A stretch of 64,000 nucleotides of DNA from Streptacidiphilus rugosus AM-16 (GCF_000744655.1 NZ_JQMJ01000004.1:3906001-3970000); one strand, 5' to 3'. Numbered from the stretch's first letter, positions 1 through 8,553 are shown. Numbers and translations are program-made. Notes: a model not told the origin generated them from the sequence alone.

Positions 1-15
1 ACAAGGCATCACATT

Positions 16-183
16 GTGGCACCACGTGGTGCCACATGGCCTCAAACAGACGCCATCACCAAGCACCCAACGGCATGCCTCACTGCGGTCCACCAGCCCG
101 ACATGGCCGATAGAACCACCCATGAGCTGCCAATTCGCGGCACTGAGCCAGAGCGACTTGCAGTGGTGCCATATTGGTGCCAT
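16..183. promoter_or_regulatory. Palindrome and direct-repeat operator array upstream of the HicB-like gene
   Basis: A perfect 20-bp palindrome, GTGGCACCACGTGGTGCCAC, lies at 16-35. Two direct copies of TGGTGCCAT lie at 164-172 and 175-183, exactly 11 bp apart, ending just before the start codon at 193. The palindrome contains the same TGGTGCCA core in both orientations. One-helical-turn spacing and position suggest autoregulation by the ribbon-helix-helix protein encoded next. Binding itself is inference. Confidence 0.6.
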
Positions 184-192
184 CTTGGAGAC

Positions 193-723
193 ATGGAACT
201 CACCCAGTACGTCGAAAACCTCCGCCGTGAGCTGACCACTGCGGCCGAGGTCGGCGGCGAGGACGCGCGCGCGCTCGCCGCCCGCCTCCTCCCCTCGCTC
301 GACGCCGCGGTGCGACTCACCCTGCTCGACGCGCTCTCCGCCGCCGCCGACGAGATCTCCTCCGAGCTCGCACCCGGCTCCGTCGACGTCCGGCTGCGGG
401 GCGGCGCGGCAGCCTTCGTCGTGACGCCGCCCGCACCGGCTGCCCCAGCCGCCGCAGACACCGCCACCGGCCCGGTCGAGGTGCGGCTGCCGTTCGCCGA
501 GGGCGACGACGCCGCCATGGTGCGGATCAACCTGCGGCTGCCCGCCAATCTCAAGGCCCTGATCGAGGACGCGGCCGCCGGCGGCGGGCTGTCCGTCAAC
601 GCCTGGATCGTCCGGGCAGCCGCCGCGGCGCTGACGGGCGAAGGCCGACGCGCCACCCGGCCCGCCTCCGTGCAGAAGCCCGAGCGGGTCGTCGGCGAGA
701 GCTACAGCGGCTGGGCCCGCTGA
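193..723 (+). CDS. HicB-like ribbon-helix-helix DNA-binding protein
   Basis: A 176-residue protein. The C-terminal part (about residues 115-155) reads MVRINLRLPANLKALIED followed by GLSVNAWIVRAA, the strand-helix-helix pattern of Arc/HicB antitoxin-type DNA binders. The N-terminal half is acidic and helical and may bind a partner or ligand. I chose the ATG at 193 because GGAG lies just upstream and the repeats at 164-183 would otherwise be inside the coding sequence; an in-frame ATG at 16 exists but starts within the palindrome. In actinomycetes this gene type commonly precedes a DUF4097 gene and a DrrAB-type transporter, as here. No HicA toxin gene is adjacent, so it is probably an operon regulator and not an antitoxin. 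Confidence 0.75.
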   Translation: MELTQYVENLRRELTTAAEVGGEDARALAARLLPSLDAAVRLTLLDALSAAADEISSELAPGSVDVRLRGGAAAFVVTPPAPAAPAAADTATGPVEVRLPFAEGDDAAMVRINLRLPANLKALIEDAAAGGGLSVNAWIVRAAAAALTGEGRRATRPASVQKPERVVGESYSGWAR

Positions 724-809
724 TCCCCGCACGACGGCAGATTCCCTCCCGACCCGGCGCCCAGCAGCGAGCCCACCGGCCAGAACCATTCTCAGCAAAG
801 GACCTTGAG

Positions 810-1699
810 ATGTCCGTATCGAACTTCGACACCCCGTTGCCGATCGCCGTCACACTCGACCTCTACGTCGCCGACGTCCGCTTCGCCGTCTCCGAGCGCA
901 CCGACACGATCGTCGAGGTGTGGCCCAGCGACGCGAACAAGGCCGCCGACATCAAGCCGCCGACAACACCCGCGTCGAGTACGACGCCGGCACCCGGACG
1001 CTGAGCATCGTCTCCAGGAAGCCCATCAACCGGTTCGTCAACTTCAGCAGCCGGCGCCCCGAGTCGATCGACGTCGTCATCCAGCTGCCCACCGACTCCG
1101 ACGTGCGCGGCGAGGCCGGGATCGGGGACTTCCAGGCCGACGGCGTGCTCGGCACGGTCCATCTCAAGACCGACCTGGGAACCGTCCGACTGGCCGAGAC
1201 CGGGCCGCTGACCCTGCGCGGTGGCGTCGGAGCGATCACCGTCGAGGGCGTCAACGGCTCCGCCAAGGTGCTCAGCGGCTCGAGCGACATCCGGATCGGC
1301 GCCGTGGACGGCAGCGCGGAGGTCTCCGCCGGCAACGGGAAGCTGCGTGTCGGCCTCGTGACCGGTCCCGCGAACCTCAAGGCAGCAAACGGCTCGGTGC
1401 ATGTCGACCGGGCACTCGCCGACATCACCGCCGTCAACTCCAACGGCGAGGTGGTCATCGGGGAGGTCGTGCGCGGCAAGGTCAACGCCACGTCCAAGAA
1501 CGGCGGAGTCGAGATCGGTGTCCGCGAGGGCAGCGCCGCGTGGCTGGAGCTGAGCACCCAGGTCGGCCACGTCTACAACGAGCTCGCCTCCACGGATGCC
1601 CCCGAGGCCGACGACCCCGTCGACAAGGTCGAGGTCCACGCGAGCACCAAACTCGGCGACGTCACCATCCGCCGCGCCCCGCGCCTGGAGGAGGCGTGA
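810..1699 (+). pseudogene. DUF4097 family beta-strand repeat protein, frameshifted
   Basis: The protein begins MSVSNFDTPLPIAVTLDLYV and would continue through a beta-helix-like body of repeated short strands ending IRRAPRLEEA, typical of DUF4097 proteins (~295 residues). The reading frame is broken: the first frame stops at 1004 while the body is in the next frame. The break is placed at about 956, where AAG|CCGCC is expected to be AAG|GCCGCC, so loss of a single G explains it. This may be a true mutation or an assembly error. AAGGA upstream supports the start at 810. The stop TGA (1697-1699) overlaps the GTG of the ABC ATPase gene. The function of the family is not established. Confidence 0.8.
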
Positions 1700-2676
1700 C
1701 CAGCGCAGCGGCCTCGCCGAGCGCCGGCCCGGCCACCGCCGCGCCCTCCGGCCTCCCCGCCGTCACCGCCCGCGGTCTGCGTAAGTCCTTCGGCGGCAGG
1801 ACGGTGCTCGACGGCATCGATCTGACCGTCCCGCAGGGCACGATCCTGGCCCTCCTCGGCCCCAACGGGGCCGGCAAGACCACCGCAGTCCACCTCCTCA
1901 CCACCTACCTCCGCCCCGACGCCGGCGAAATCCGCATCTCCGGTCACGACCCGGCCCAGGACCCGCAGGCGGTCCGCCGCTCGATCGGCGTCACCGGCCA
2001 GTTCTCCGCCGTCGACGGGTACCTCACCGGCCGAGAGAACCTCATGCTGATGGCCGATCTGCACCTGCTCCCCAAGCCCTTCGGCCGCCGCAGGACGGAG
2101 GAGCTGCTGGAACGGTTCGAACTGACCGAGGCCGGGGGGAAGCCGGCGTCGACCTACTCGGGCGGCATGAAGCGCAAGCTCGACCTGGCGATGACCCTGG
2201 TCGGCAACCCGGAGGTGATCTTCCTCGACGAGCCGACCACGGGCCTGGACCCCCGCAGCCGCCGCACCATGTGGGACATCATCCGCGGGCTGGTCGCCGA
2301 GGGGACGACCATCCTGCTGACGACCCAGTACCTGGACGAGGCCGACCAGCTCGCGCACCGGGTCGCGGTGCTGGACGGCGGCCGCATCGTCGCGGAGGGC
2401 ACGCCCGCCGAGCTCAAGGCGCGCATACCCGGCGGGCACATCGAGCTGACCTTCGCCGGCCGCGCCCAACTGGAGGCCGCCGCCCGGGTGCTCACGCCGA
2501 CCGGCCTCGACGAGGACGCGCTGACGCTCCAGCTCCCCGGGAACGGGCGGGTCAGCACCCTGAAGGCGCTGCTGCGGCAGTTGGAGGACGCCGCGGTCGA
2601 CGTCGACTCCCTCACCGTGCACACCCCCGATCTCGACGATGTCTTCTTCGCCCTCACCGGCAGAAAGGGAGCCTGA
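1696..2676 (+). CDS. DrrA-type ABC exporter ATP-binding protein
   Basis: A 326-residue nucleotide-binding subunit of the daunorubicin-resistance (DrrA) class of ABC-2 exporters. Walker A GPNGAGKT (about residue 54), signature YSGGM and Walker B VIFLDEPT are intact, followed by a switch-region histidine replaced by the TTQY motif normal for this class, and a C-terminal extension of about 80 residues ending in DLDDVFFALTGRKGA, also typical of DrrA. The GTG start at 1696 overlaps the stop of the preceding DUF4097 gene by 4 bp, implying translational coupling. It should energise the permease encoded 2 bp downstream to export a hydrophobic compound; the substrate cannot be told from sequence. Confidence 0.9.
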   Translation: MTSAAASPSAGPATAAPSGLPAVTARGLRKSFGGRTVLDGIDLTVPQGTILALLGPNGAGKTTAVHLLTTYLRPDAGEIRISGHDPAQDPQAVRRSIGVTGQFSAVDGYLTGRENLMLMADLHLLPKPFGRRRTEELLERFELTEAGGKPASTYSGGMKRKLDLAMTLVGNPEVIFLDEPTTGLDPRSRRTMWDIIRGLVAEGTTILLTTQYLDEADQLAHRVAVLDGGRIVAEGTPAELKARIPGGHIELTFAGRAQLEAAARVLTPTGLDEDALTLQLPGNGRVSTLKALLRQLEDAAVDVDSLTVHTPDLDDVFFALTGRKGA

Positions 2677-2678
2677 CG

Positions 2679-3524
2679 ATGAGCCAGACGACCACCGGCA
2701 CCGGCCGCGGCGTCGCCGACACCTCTTCCCACGCGCTCGTCCACGCGCGGATCATGCTGCGCCGCAATCTGCGGCACATGCAGCGCTATCCGTCCCTCAC
2801 CCTGATGATCATCATGATGCCGCTGGTGTTCCTGCTCCTGTTCGTCTACGTCTTCGGCGGAACGCTCGGGTCGGGTCTCGGCGGCGGGATGCCGGCCGGC
2901 CTGCACGGCGGCCGCACCGCCTACGCCAACTACGTCGCCCCCGCGATCATCTTGATGGCCGTGGCCGCCGCCGCGCAGGGCACCGCGATCGCCGTCGCAC
3001 AGGACATGACCGAGGGCGTCATCGCCCGCTTCCGCACCATGGCCGTCGCCCGGTCCTCGGTGCTGACCGGGCACGTCGTAGGAGCCACCGTTCAGACGCT
3101 GATCGGCGTGGTGGTCGTCACGGCAGCGGCCGTGGCCGTCGGCTTCCGCCCGCGCGCGAACGCGGCCGGGTGGCTCGGCGCCTTCGGCGTGATCCTGCTG
3201 CTGACCTTCGCCGTGACCTGGTTGTGCGTCGGCCTCGGGCTGTCGGCGAAAAGCGTGGAGACGGCGAGCAACTCGCCGATGTTCCTCATGCTCCTGCCAT
3301 TCCTCGGCAGCGGATTCGTCCCACCCGACTCACTGCCGACACCGATGCGCTGGTTCGCCGAGTACGAGCCCTTCACTCCCGTGAACGAGACGCTGCGCGG
3401 ACTGCTCACCGGGACGCGCATCGGCGACAACCTTCTGATCACGATCGCGTGGACCGTCGGCGTCGCCCTGCTGTCGTACGCCTGGTCCCGGCGGCTGTAC
3501 GAACGCGAGCCGAAGCCGCTCTGA
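2679..3524 (+). CDS. DrrB-type ABC-2 exporter permease
   Basis: A 281-residue integral membrane protein with an ABC-2 fold: cytoplasmic N-terminus, first helix around residues 38-60 (LTLMIIMMPLVFLLLFVYVF), then five more hydrophobic segments. The motif DMTEGVIARFRTMAVARSSV is the conserved cytoplasmic coupling stretch of DrrB-like permeases. The start follows the ATPase stop by 2 bp with GAAAGGGAG upstream, so the two subunits are cotranslated. Together with the ATPase it forms a drug or lipid exporter; substrate unknown. Confidence 0.9.
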   Translation: MSQTTTGTGRGVADTSSHALVHARIMLRRNLRHMQRYPSLTLMIIMMPLVFLLLFVYVFGGTLGSGLGGGMPAGLHGGRTAYANYVAPAIILMAVAAAAQGTAIAVAQDMTEGVIARFRTMAVARSSVLTGHVVGATVQTLIGVVVVTAAAVAVGFRPRANAAGWLGAFGVILLLTFAVTWLCVGLGLSAKSVETASNSPMFLMLLPFLGSGFVPPDSLPTPMRWFAEYEPFTPVNETLRGLLTGTRIGDNLLITIAWTVGVALLSYAWSRRLYEREPKPL

Positions 3525-3704
3525 TGCCCGAGCAGGAGCTTTTCGGCCGCCGCCCGATGCAGCCGAAGCAACTCGTGGCCGGGCGTCGACCCCTCTTCGC
3601 CGCGAGTTGCCGCCTGATGCGCCCCTCGCGTTCGAGGGGCGAGGCCCACGTACTCCTGGCGAAGCCGGGCTGAGGGTGCGTCAAGCGCACGGCTGAGCGG
3701 CGCC

Positions 3705-3779
3705 GGTCCGGAGAAGTTTGACCAGGCCGCGCACCGGAAGAAGAAGGGTTCCCGGGGCGGTCAGCCCGTCGGCCACGAC
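3705..3779 (+). pseudogene. IS5-family transposase fragment
   Basis: This stretch translates to PEKFDQAAHRKKKGSRGG followed by QPVGHD, which matches the C-terminal-half motif of the IS5-type transposase preserved on the other strand at 24960-25205 (EKTDQAANRRRKGRTGGRPVGHD). Homology stops 5 bp before the inverted repeat at 3785. It is a dead remnant. Confidence 0.65.
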
Positions 3780-3784
3780 GGGCC

Positions 3785-3819
3785 GGCTATGTTCACGAGA
3801 ACCGACAGCAGTTGTTCAC
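3785..3819 (+). repeat. Left copy of a 35-bp inverted repeat bracketing 3.8-8.55 kb
   Basis: Reads GGCTATGTTCACGAG then AACCGACAGCAGTTGTTCAC. The reverse complement of 8519-8553 matches at 33 of 35 positions. A second TGTTCACGAG lies at 3813-3822, partly inside this repeat, so the motif occurs twice in direct orientation. The GG-initial end resembles termini of some IS families (for example ISL3), but no transposase lies inside the pair. Confidence 0.8.
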
Positions 3820-3958
3820 GAGTTTGAGCGGCAGTTGATCTTCTGAGCATTCGAACAGACTGGGGTCGGCCTCGTGCAGCTGGCCCCCTGCCGTGTGGGC
3901 GGGAGGCCAGCGGGTCAGACCAGCTCTTGTGCAGGTGCCGGGCGGTACTGAGAGGCGG

Positions 3959-4837
3959 TCAGGCTTCGGGGACGTCCCGGCCGAAGGTCTCCAGGGTGAT
4001 GACGTCGGGTTCGGGGCCGCCGCGGACTCCGGTGTCGAGGGCGTCGAGGGCTGCGAGTTCGGCCGGGGTGAGCTCGAAGTCGAAGACGTCGAAGTTCTCC
4101 GCGATCCGCGTGGGGTTCACCGACTTGGGGATCGCCGAGCGGCCCTGCTGCAGATGCCAGCGGATCATGACCTGGACCGGGGTCTTGCCATGTGCGGCGG
4201 CGATCGCGGCGATCGTCGGGTCGTCGAAGGTGCTGGTGCCGGTGCCGCGGTAGCTGGTGATGCCGCCGATCGGGGACCAGGCCTGGGTGAGGATGCCGTG
4301 GGCGGCGTCGGCGGCCAGCACGTTCGGCTGGGTGAAGTACGGGTGCACCTCGATCTGGTTCACCGCGGGCACGATGCCGGTCTGCTTGAGCAGGGCGTCG
4401 AGGTGGTCGGGCATGAAGTTGCTGACGCCGATCGCGCGGACGCGGCCGTCTGCGAGCAGGGTCTCCAGGGCGCGGTAGGCGTCCTGGGTGAGGTCGAAGC
4501 GGCTGGGCAGGGCCTGGTGCAGGATCAGCAGGTCGATCTGGTCGACGCCGAGCTTGCCGGCGCTCTTGTCGAAGGCGTGGAGGGTCTGGTCGTAGCCGTA
4601 GTCGCTGATCCAGACCTTGGTCTCGATGAAGACCTCGTCGCGGGGCAGTCCGGAGTCGCGGAGGGCTTCGCCGACGCCGCGTTCGTTGGCGTACGCGGCG
4701 GCGGTGTCGATGAGGCGGTAGCCGGTCTCCAGGGCGGCGCGGACGGCCTGGGCGGTGACGTCCGGGGGTGTCTGGAAGACGCCGAAGCCGAGGGCGGGCA
4801 TCGTCACGCCGTTGTTCAAGGTCACGTTGAGGGTCAC
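3959..4837 (-). CDS. Aldo/keto reductase
   Basis: A 292-residue NADPH-dependent aldo/keto reductase with the AKR TIM-barrel signatures: GYRLIDTAAAYANERGVGEAL near residue 40 (catalytic Asp and Tyr), ETKVW with the active-site Lys, LILHQA where the catalytic His sits, GVSNF, and IPKSVNPTRIAENFDVFDFELT near the C-terminus for cofactor binding. Length is normal for 2,5-diketo-gluconate-reductase-like AKRs. I use the GTG at 4837 because GGAG sits 7 nt upstream; longer in-frame extensions are shadows. It is the last of three co-directional genes (MFS, alcohol dehydrogenase, AKR) divergent from an XRE regulator, a detoxification-type arrangement. Confidence 0.92.
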   Translation of the reverse strand: MTLNVTLNNGVTMPALGFGVFQTPPDVTAQAVRAALETGYRLIDTAAAYANERGVGEALRDSGLPRDEVFIETKVWISDYGYDQTLHAFDKSAGKLGVDQIDLLILHQALPSRFDLTQDAYRALETLLADGRVRAIGVSNFMPDHLDALLKQTGIVPAVNQIEVHPYFTQPNVLAADAAHGILTQAWSPIGGITSYRGTGTSTFDDPTIAAIAAAHGKTPVQVMIRWHLQQGRSAIPKSVNPTRIAENFDVFDFELTPAELAALDALDTGVRGGPEPDVITLETFGRDVPEA

Positions 4838-4878
4838 AGGGTTTCTCCGAGCGGTGGCTGGGCGGGGGTGAGGGTGGT

Positions 4879-5913
4879 TCAGGGGGTGACGAGGACCTTG
4901 AGGGCCTGGCGGTCGGCCATCGCGCGGTAGCCGTCGGGGACGCCGTCCAGGTCGACGGTGCGGTCGAAGACGCGGCCGGGTTCGATGCGGCCCTCCAGGA
5001 CGTCGGGGAGGATGTCGTCGATGTAGTGGCGGGCCGGGTCGACGCCGCCGGTCAGGGTGATGTTGCGCATGATCATGTCCATCCCGATCGGCCCGTCGGT
5101 GTAGGAGGGGACGCCGACCCGGCTGATCACGCCGCCGTCGCGGACGGCGGCGAACGAGGTGGTCAGGGTCTGCATGGAGCCGACGCATTCCAGGACGGCG
5201 TCCGCGCCGCGTCCTGCGGTGAGCTTGCGCACCTGCTCGGCGCCCTCCTCGCCGGTGGCCAGGACGACGTCGGTGGCGCCGAAGTCGACGCCGAGGGCGG
5301 TGCGGTCGGTGCGGCGGCCCATGAGGATGACCTGCTCGGCGCCCAGGCGCTTGGCCGCGAGGACCGCGCACAGGCCGACGGCGCCGTCGCCGACGATCGC
5401 GACGGTCGTCCCGGGCCGGACGTTGGCGGTGACGGCGGCGTGGTGGCCGGTGCAGAACACGTCGGTGAGCGTCATCAGCGAGGGCAGCAGCGCGGAGTCG
5501 GGTGCGACGGGCAGCTTGACCAGGGTGCCGTCGGCTTGGGGGACGCGGACGGCTTCGCCCTGGCCGCCGTCGACGCCGTCGAAGCCGTAGCGGCCACCGT
5601 GGGGGCAGGAGGTCTGCAGTCCGCGCTGGCACCACCAGCAGGTGTTGTCGGCGTAGGTGAACGGGGAGAGCACCAGGTCGCCGCGCTTGATGCCGGTGAC
5701 CTCGGCGCCGGTGTCCTCGACGATGCCGAGGAACTCGTGTCCCATCTGCCGGCCCGCCTGCGTGGTGGGGGCGGAGCGGTAGGGGTGCAGGTCGCTGCCG
5801 CAGATCGCGGCGCGCACGACGCGGACGATCGCGTCGGTCGGGGTTTGGATCACGGGGTCGGGGACGGTCTCGACGCGTACGTCTCCGGCGCCGTACATCA
5901 GGGTGGCTCGCAT
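4879..5913 (-). CDS. Zinc-dependent alcohol dehydrogenase
   Basis: A 344-residue medium-chain dehydrogenase. The catalytic-zinc motif AAICGSDLHPY (Cys about residue 38), GHEFLGIVEDTG, and a structural-zinc lobe with Cys residues in NTCWWCQRGLQTSC are visible; the Rossmann motif VAIVGDGAVGLCAVLAAK is near residue 170. The ATG at 5913 has AAGGAG about 10 nt upstream. It lies between the exporter and aldo/keto reductase genes, transcribed with them, and probably oxidises or reduces a small alcohol or aldehyde; the actual substrate is unknown. Confidence 0.93.
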   Translation of the reverse strand: MRATLMYGAGDVRVETVPDPVIQTPTDAIVRVVRAAICGSDLHPYRSAPTTQAGRQMGHEFLGIVEDTGAEVTGIKRGDLVLSPFTYADNTCWWCQRGLQTSCPHGGRYGFDGVDGGQGEAVRVPQADGTLVKLPVAPDSALLPSLMTLTDVFCTGHHAAVTANVRPGTTVAIVGDGAVGLCAVLAAKRLGAEQVILMGRRTDRTALGVDFGATDVVLATGEEGAEQVRKLTAGRGADAVLECVGSMQTLTTSFAAVRDGGVISRVGVPSYTDGPIGMDMIMRNITLTGGVDPARHYIDDILPDVLEGRIEPGRVFDRTVDLDGVPDGYRAMADRQALKVLVTP

Positions 5914-5977
5914 GGGATCAAATCTCCTTGAGGTGATCGGTGACGGCATCCGCTCGGGAGCGGGCGGCTGACGAGGG

Positions 5978-7363
5978 TCAGCTGCGCCGGGCACGGGCGA
6001 GGCCGATGGCGGCGGTGGCCGCGAGGAGGACGGCTGCGCCGATCAGGCCGGTGCGCATGCCGGTGGCAAAGGCGGGGCCGGCCACGAGGACGCCGTAGAC
6101 GGCGACGGCCAGGGCCCCGCCGAACTGGCGGAAGGTGTTCAGCACGCCGGAGGCCAGCCCCACGCGCTCGGCCGGGACGGCGGCCAGCATCAGCCCCGTC
6201 ATAGCCGGCACCGCCAGGGAGCCGCCGAGAGAGACGGGCATCAGCAGCAGCGCGACCAGCCACACCGGGGTGGTGGCGGGCAGCAGGAACAGCACCAGGA
6301 GGCCCGCGCCCATGACCAGCTGCCCGGCGATCATGGTGGGCTTGGCCCCGAACCTCCGGGTGACCGGGCCCGAGGCGAACGACACGCCGGCGGTCTGCAC
6401 GGTCATCGGCAGGAACAGCAGCCCGGTCGCCAGCGCGGACATCCCGCGGAAGCTCTGGAAGTACAGGCTGAACAGGAACGTCACACCGTAGAAGCCGAAG
6501 TTCAGCGCGAACCCGGCCACCAGAGCGGCGACGACCGGTCGGGACCGGAACAGGTCCAGCGGCATCATCGGGTGCCGGTTGCGGGCCTGATCGACCAGGA
6601 ACACCACCAGCGCCACAACCGCCGCCCCGAGCGCGACCAGGATCCAGGGGCCGGCGAAGCCGTACTGACCGCCCTCGATCAGGGCGTAGGTCACCGCACC
6701 CAGCGCCAGCACCGCGCTCACCTGACCGACCAGATCGAACGGAACCACCCGGCGCGGGGACGCGGCGGCTTTGGCCAGCAGCGCCAGCGCGACGACGCCG
6801 ACCGGGAGGTTGATGAAGAAGATCCACCGCCAGTCCCACCCGGCCAGCGCGCCGCCGACCAACGGACCCGCGGCAGAGCCGACGGAGCCGCCGACCGCCC
6901 AGATCGCCAGCGCCCCGGTCCGGGCGCGGGCATCGGGGTAGGCCTCGCGGATCAGCGCCAGCGTGGCCGGCATCATCACCGCCGCGCCGCCGCCCTGCAC
7001 GAACCGCGCGATCACCAGGACCGGAAGGCTGGGAGCGAAGCCGCAGGCCGCCGAGGCGACCAGGAACACCGCCAGACCCACGCCGAAGGCGCGCTTGGCG
7101 CCGATCCGGTCCGAGATCGCCCCGGCCGACAGCAGCAGCGCCGCGAGCATCAGGGTGTAGCCGTCCACGACCCACTGCAGCCCGCTGATGCCGCCGCCCA
7201 GGTCCTTGCCGATCGACGGCAGTGCGACGCTCACGATCAGCGCGTCCAGCGTGATCACGAAGAACCCCAGCAGCGCCGCACCCAGGGCGAACCGCGCCCT
7301 GGGCGAGCCGGTGCCCCGGCCCGGCGCGAGGGCCGGAGCGGCCATGCGGTCGATGCTGGACAT
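5978..7363 (-). CDS. MFS drug exporter, DHA2 (14-helix) type
   Basis: A 461-residue proton-coupled exporter. Hydrophobic segments begin with ALGAALLGFFVITLDALIVS, containing the DHA2 motif C-like LD at the first helix, followed by the antiporter motif A region DRIGAKRAFGVGLAVF and motif C GGSVGSAAGPLVGGAL. Length and helix count fit the EmrB/QacA class. ATG at 7363 is preceded by GCAGGAGG. First gene of the leftward operon MFS-ADH-AKR and divergent from the XRE regulator at 7503, which probably controls it. Confidence 0.92.
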   Translation of the reverse strand: MSSIDRMAAPALAPGRGTGSPRARFALGAALLGFFVITLDALIVSVALPSIGKDLGGGISGLQWVVDGYTLMLAALLLSAGAISDRIGAKRAFGVGLAVFLVASAACGFAPSLPVLVIARFVQGGGAAVMMPATLALIREAYPDARARTGALAIWAVGGSVGSAAGPLVGGALAGWDWRWIFFINLPVGVVALALLAKAAASPRRVVPFDLVGQVSAVLALGAVTYALIEGGQYGFAGPWILVALGAAVVALVVFLVDQARNRHPMMPLDLFRSRPVVAALVAGFALNFGFYGVTFLFSLYFQSFRGMSALATGLLFLPMTVQTAGVSFASGPVTRRFGAKPTMIAGQLVMGAGLLVLFLLPATTPVWLVALLLMPVSLGGSLAVPAMTGLMLAAVPAERVGLASGVLNTFRQFGGALAVAVYGVLVAGPAFATGMRTGLIGAAVLLAATAAIGLARARRS

Positions 7364-7444
7364 GGGTGCCTCCTGCGGTGAAGCTGCTGGTGAATCGCTC
7401 TCCAGACAACACCGCCCACCCCGCCGATTCGACGGTGAAAGGGA

Positions 7445-7496
7445 CCCCGCCAGGGTCCCCCAGGCGCGTGCCCTACCAGGGGTCCGGCCGTAGTGT
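7445..7496. promoter_or_regulatory. Direct-repeat operator candidate in the XRE/MFS divergent promoter
   Basis: CCCCGCCAGGG at 7445-7455 and CCCTACCAGGG at 7471-7481 form two related copies 26 bp apart; the first sits in an inverted repeat GGGACC-N7-GGTCCC (7441-7459). A -10-like TAGTGT at 7491-7496 lies just before the ATG at 7503, so the regulator mRNA may be nearly leaderless. The second copy would overlap the -35/-10 spacer. Confidence 0.45.
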
Positions 7497-7502
7497 CGAG
7501 GC

Positions 7503-8393
7503 ATGGACCGACGCAGCGAGATCCGCGACTTCCTCACCACCCGGCGCGCCCGCGTCACCCCCGAGCAGGCCGGCCTGAAGGTCTCCCCGCTCGCCGGTGC
7601 CCGCCGGGTCCCCGGGCTGCGCCGCGAAGAAGTCGCCCAGCTCGCCGGCGTCAGCCTCCCGTACTACACCCGGCTGGAGCGCGGCGACGCCCGCGGCGCC
7701 ACCGACGCCGTCCTGGACGCGATCGCCCGCGCGCTGCTCCTCGACGATGCCGAACGCGCCCATCTGTTCGACCTCGTCCGCGCCGCCAACGCCACGGCCG
7801 GCACCGCCGCCCAGAGCCGCGCCCCCCGGCGCCAACAACGGCCGGTCCGCCCAGAGCTGTGGAACATGCTGGAGGCCATGAGCGGCGTCCCCGCCTACAT
7901 CCGCAACGGCCGCCTCGACCTCCTCGCGGGCAACACCCTGGCCCGCGCGCTGTTCGCCCCGGTCTTCGACAGCCCGGCCCGGCCGGCCAACTCCGCCCGC
8001 TTCACCTTCCTCGACCCGGCCGCGCCCGAGTTCTACCCCGACTGGGACGCCGTCGCCGACCAGAACGTCGCCACCCTGCGCGCGGAAGTCGGCCGCAACC
8101 CCCACGACAAGGCCCTGTCCGACCTGATCGGCGAACTGTCCACCCGCGGTGACACCTTCAGCGCACGCTGGGCCCGGCACGAAGTCCGGCGCCATCGCGC
8201 CGGCGCCAAGCGCCTCAACCACCCCCTCGTCGGCCAGCTGACCTTCACCTACGAGACGATGGAACTCGCCGCCGATGAGGGCCTGTACCTCATCGTCTGC
8301 GGAGTCGCCCCCGGCAGCCGCGACGCCGAGACCCTCGACCTCCTTGCCAGCTGGAACACCACCGCACCAACGAGGTCACCGTCCAGTACCTGA
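7503..8393 (+). CDS. XRE-family regulator with MmyB-like ligand-binding domain
   Basis: A 296-residue protein. Residues ~5-85 form a helix-turn-helix domain (LRREEVAQLAGVSLPYYTRLERG); the rest matches the MmyB-like C-terminal domain, with WNMLEAMSGVPAYIRNGRLDLLAGN and the hallmark WARHEVR. This architecture is common in streptomycete regulators placed divergently to oxidoreductases and MFS exporters. The C-terminal tail after LLASWNT is unusual and Thr/Ser/Pro rich, so the last residues may be altered by the breakpoint of the flanking inverted repeat. It probably represses the MFS-ADH-AKR operon. Confidence 0.9.
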   Translation: MDRRSEIRDFLTTRRARVTPEQAGLKVSPLAGARRVPGLRREEVAQLAGVSLPYYTRLERGDARGATDAVLDAIARALLLDDAERAHLFDLVRAANATAGTAAQSRAPRRQQRPVRPELWNMLEAMSGVPAYIRNGRLDLLAGNTLARALFAPVFDSPARPANSARFTFLDPAAPEFYPDWDAVADQNVATLRAEVGRNPHDKALSDLIGELSTRGDTFSARWARHEVRRHRAGAKRLNHPLVGQLTFTYETMELAADEGLYLIVCGVAPGSRDAETLDLLASWNTTAPTRSPSST

Positions 8394-8518
8394 CGCGGCC
8401 ACAGCCCTCTCACAGGGTCGCACCGCGGACAGGTCAAGCCCACCAGCGGCTGACCGCGCGAAGCACATGGGCAGCCCATGAATTTCGAACACGCGCCCCG
8501 AGCGTGCCTCCCAAACCA

Positions 8519-8553
8519 GTGAACAACTGCTGTCGGTTTTCGTGAACAGAGCC
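8519..8553 (-). repeat. Right copy of the 35-bp inverted repeat
   Basis: Inverted partner of 3785-3819 with two mismatches. Similarity continues weakly a further ~13 bp inward (GTTTG cores). No matching target-site duplication is seen outside the two copies (left flank GACGGGCC, right flank AGAGCCTC). Confidence 0.8.

Larger units (their letters stand above)
3525..3958. other. Intergenic region with transposase scrap and an inverted-repeat end
   Basis: No credible gene. It contains a fragment of an IS5-type transposase (3705-3779) and the left copy of a 35-bp inverted repeat (3785-3819). The remainder shows no recognisable coding pattern. Confidence 0.6.

Noticed and set aside
805-1695. In-frame N-terminal extension of the ABC ATPase back to 805
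   Set aside because: The extension is Arg/Pro-rich shadow sequence of the DUF4097 gene; the GTG at 1696 overlapping the upstream stop is the sensible start.
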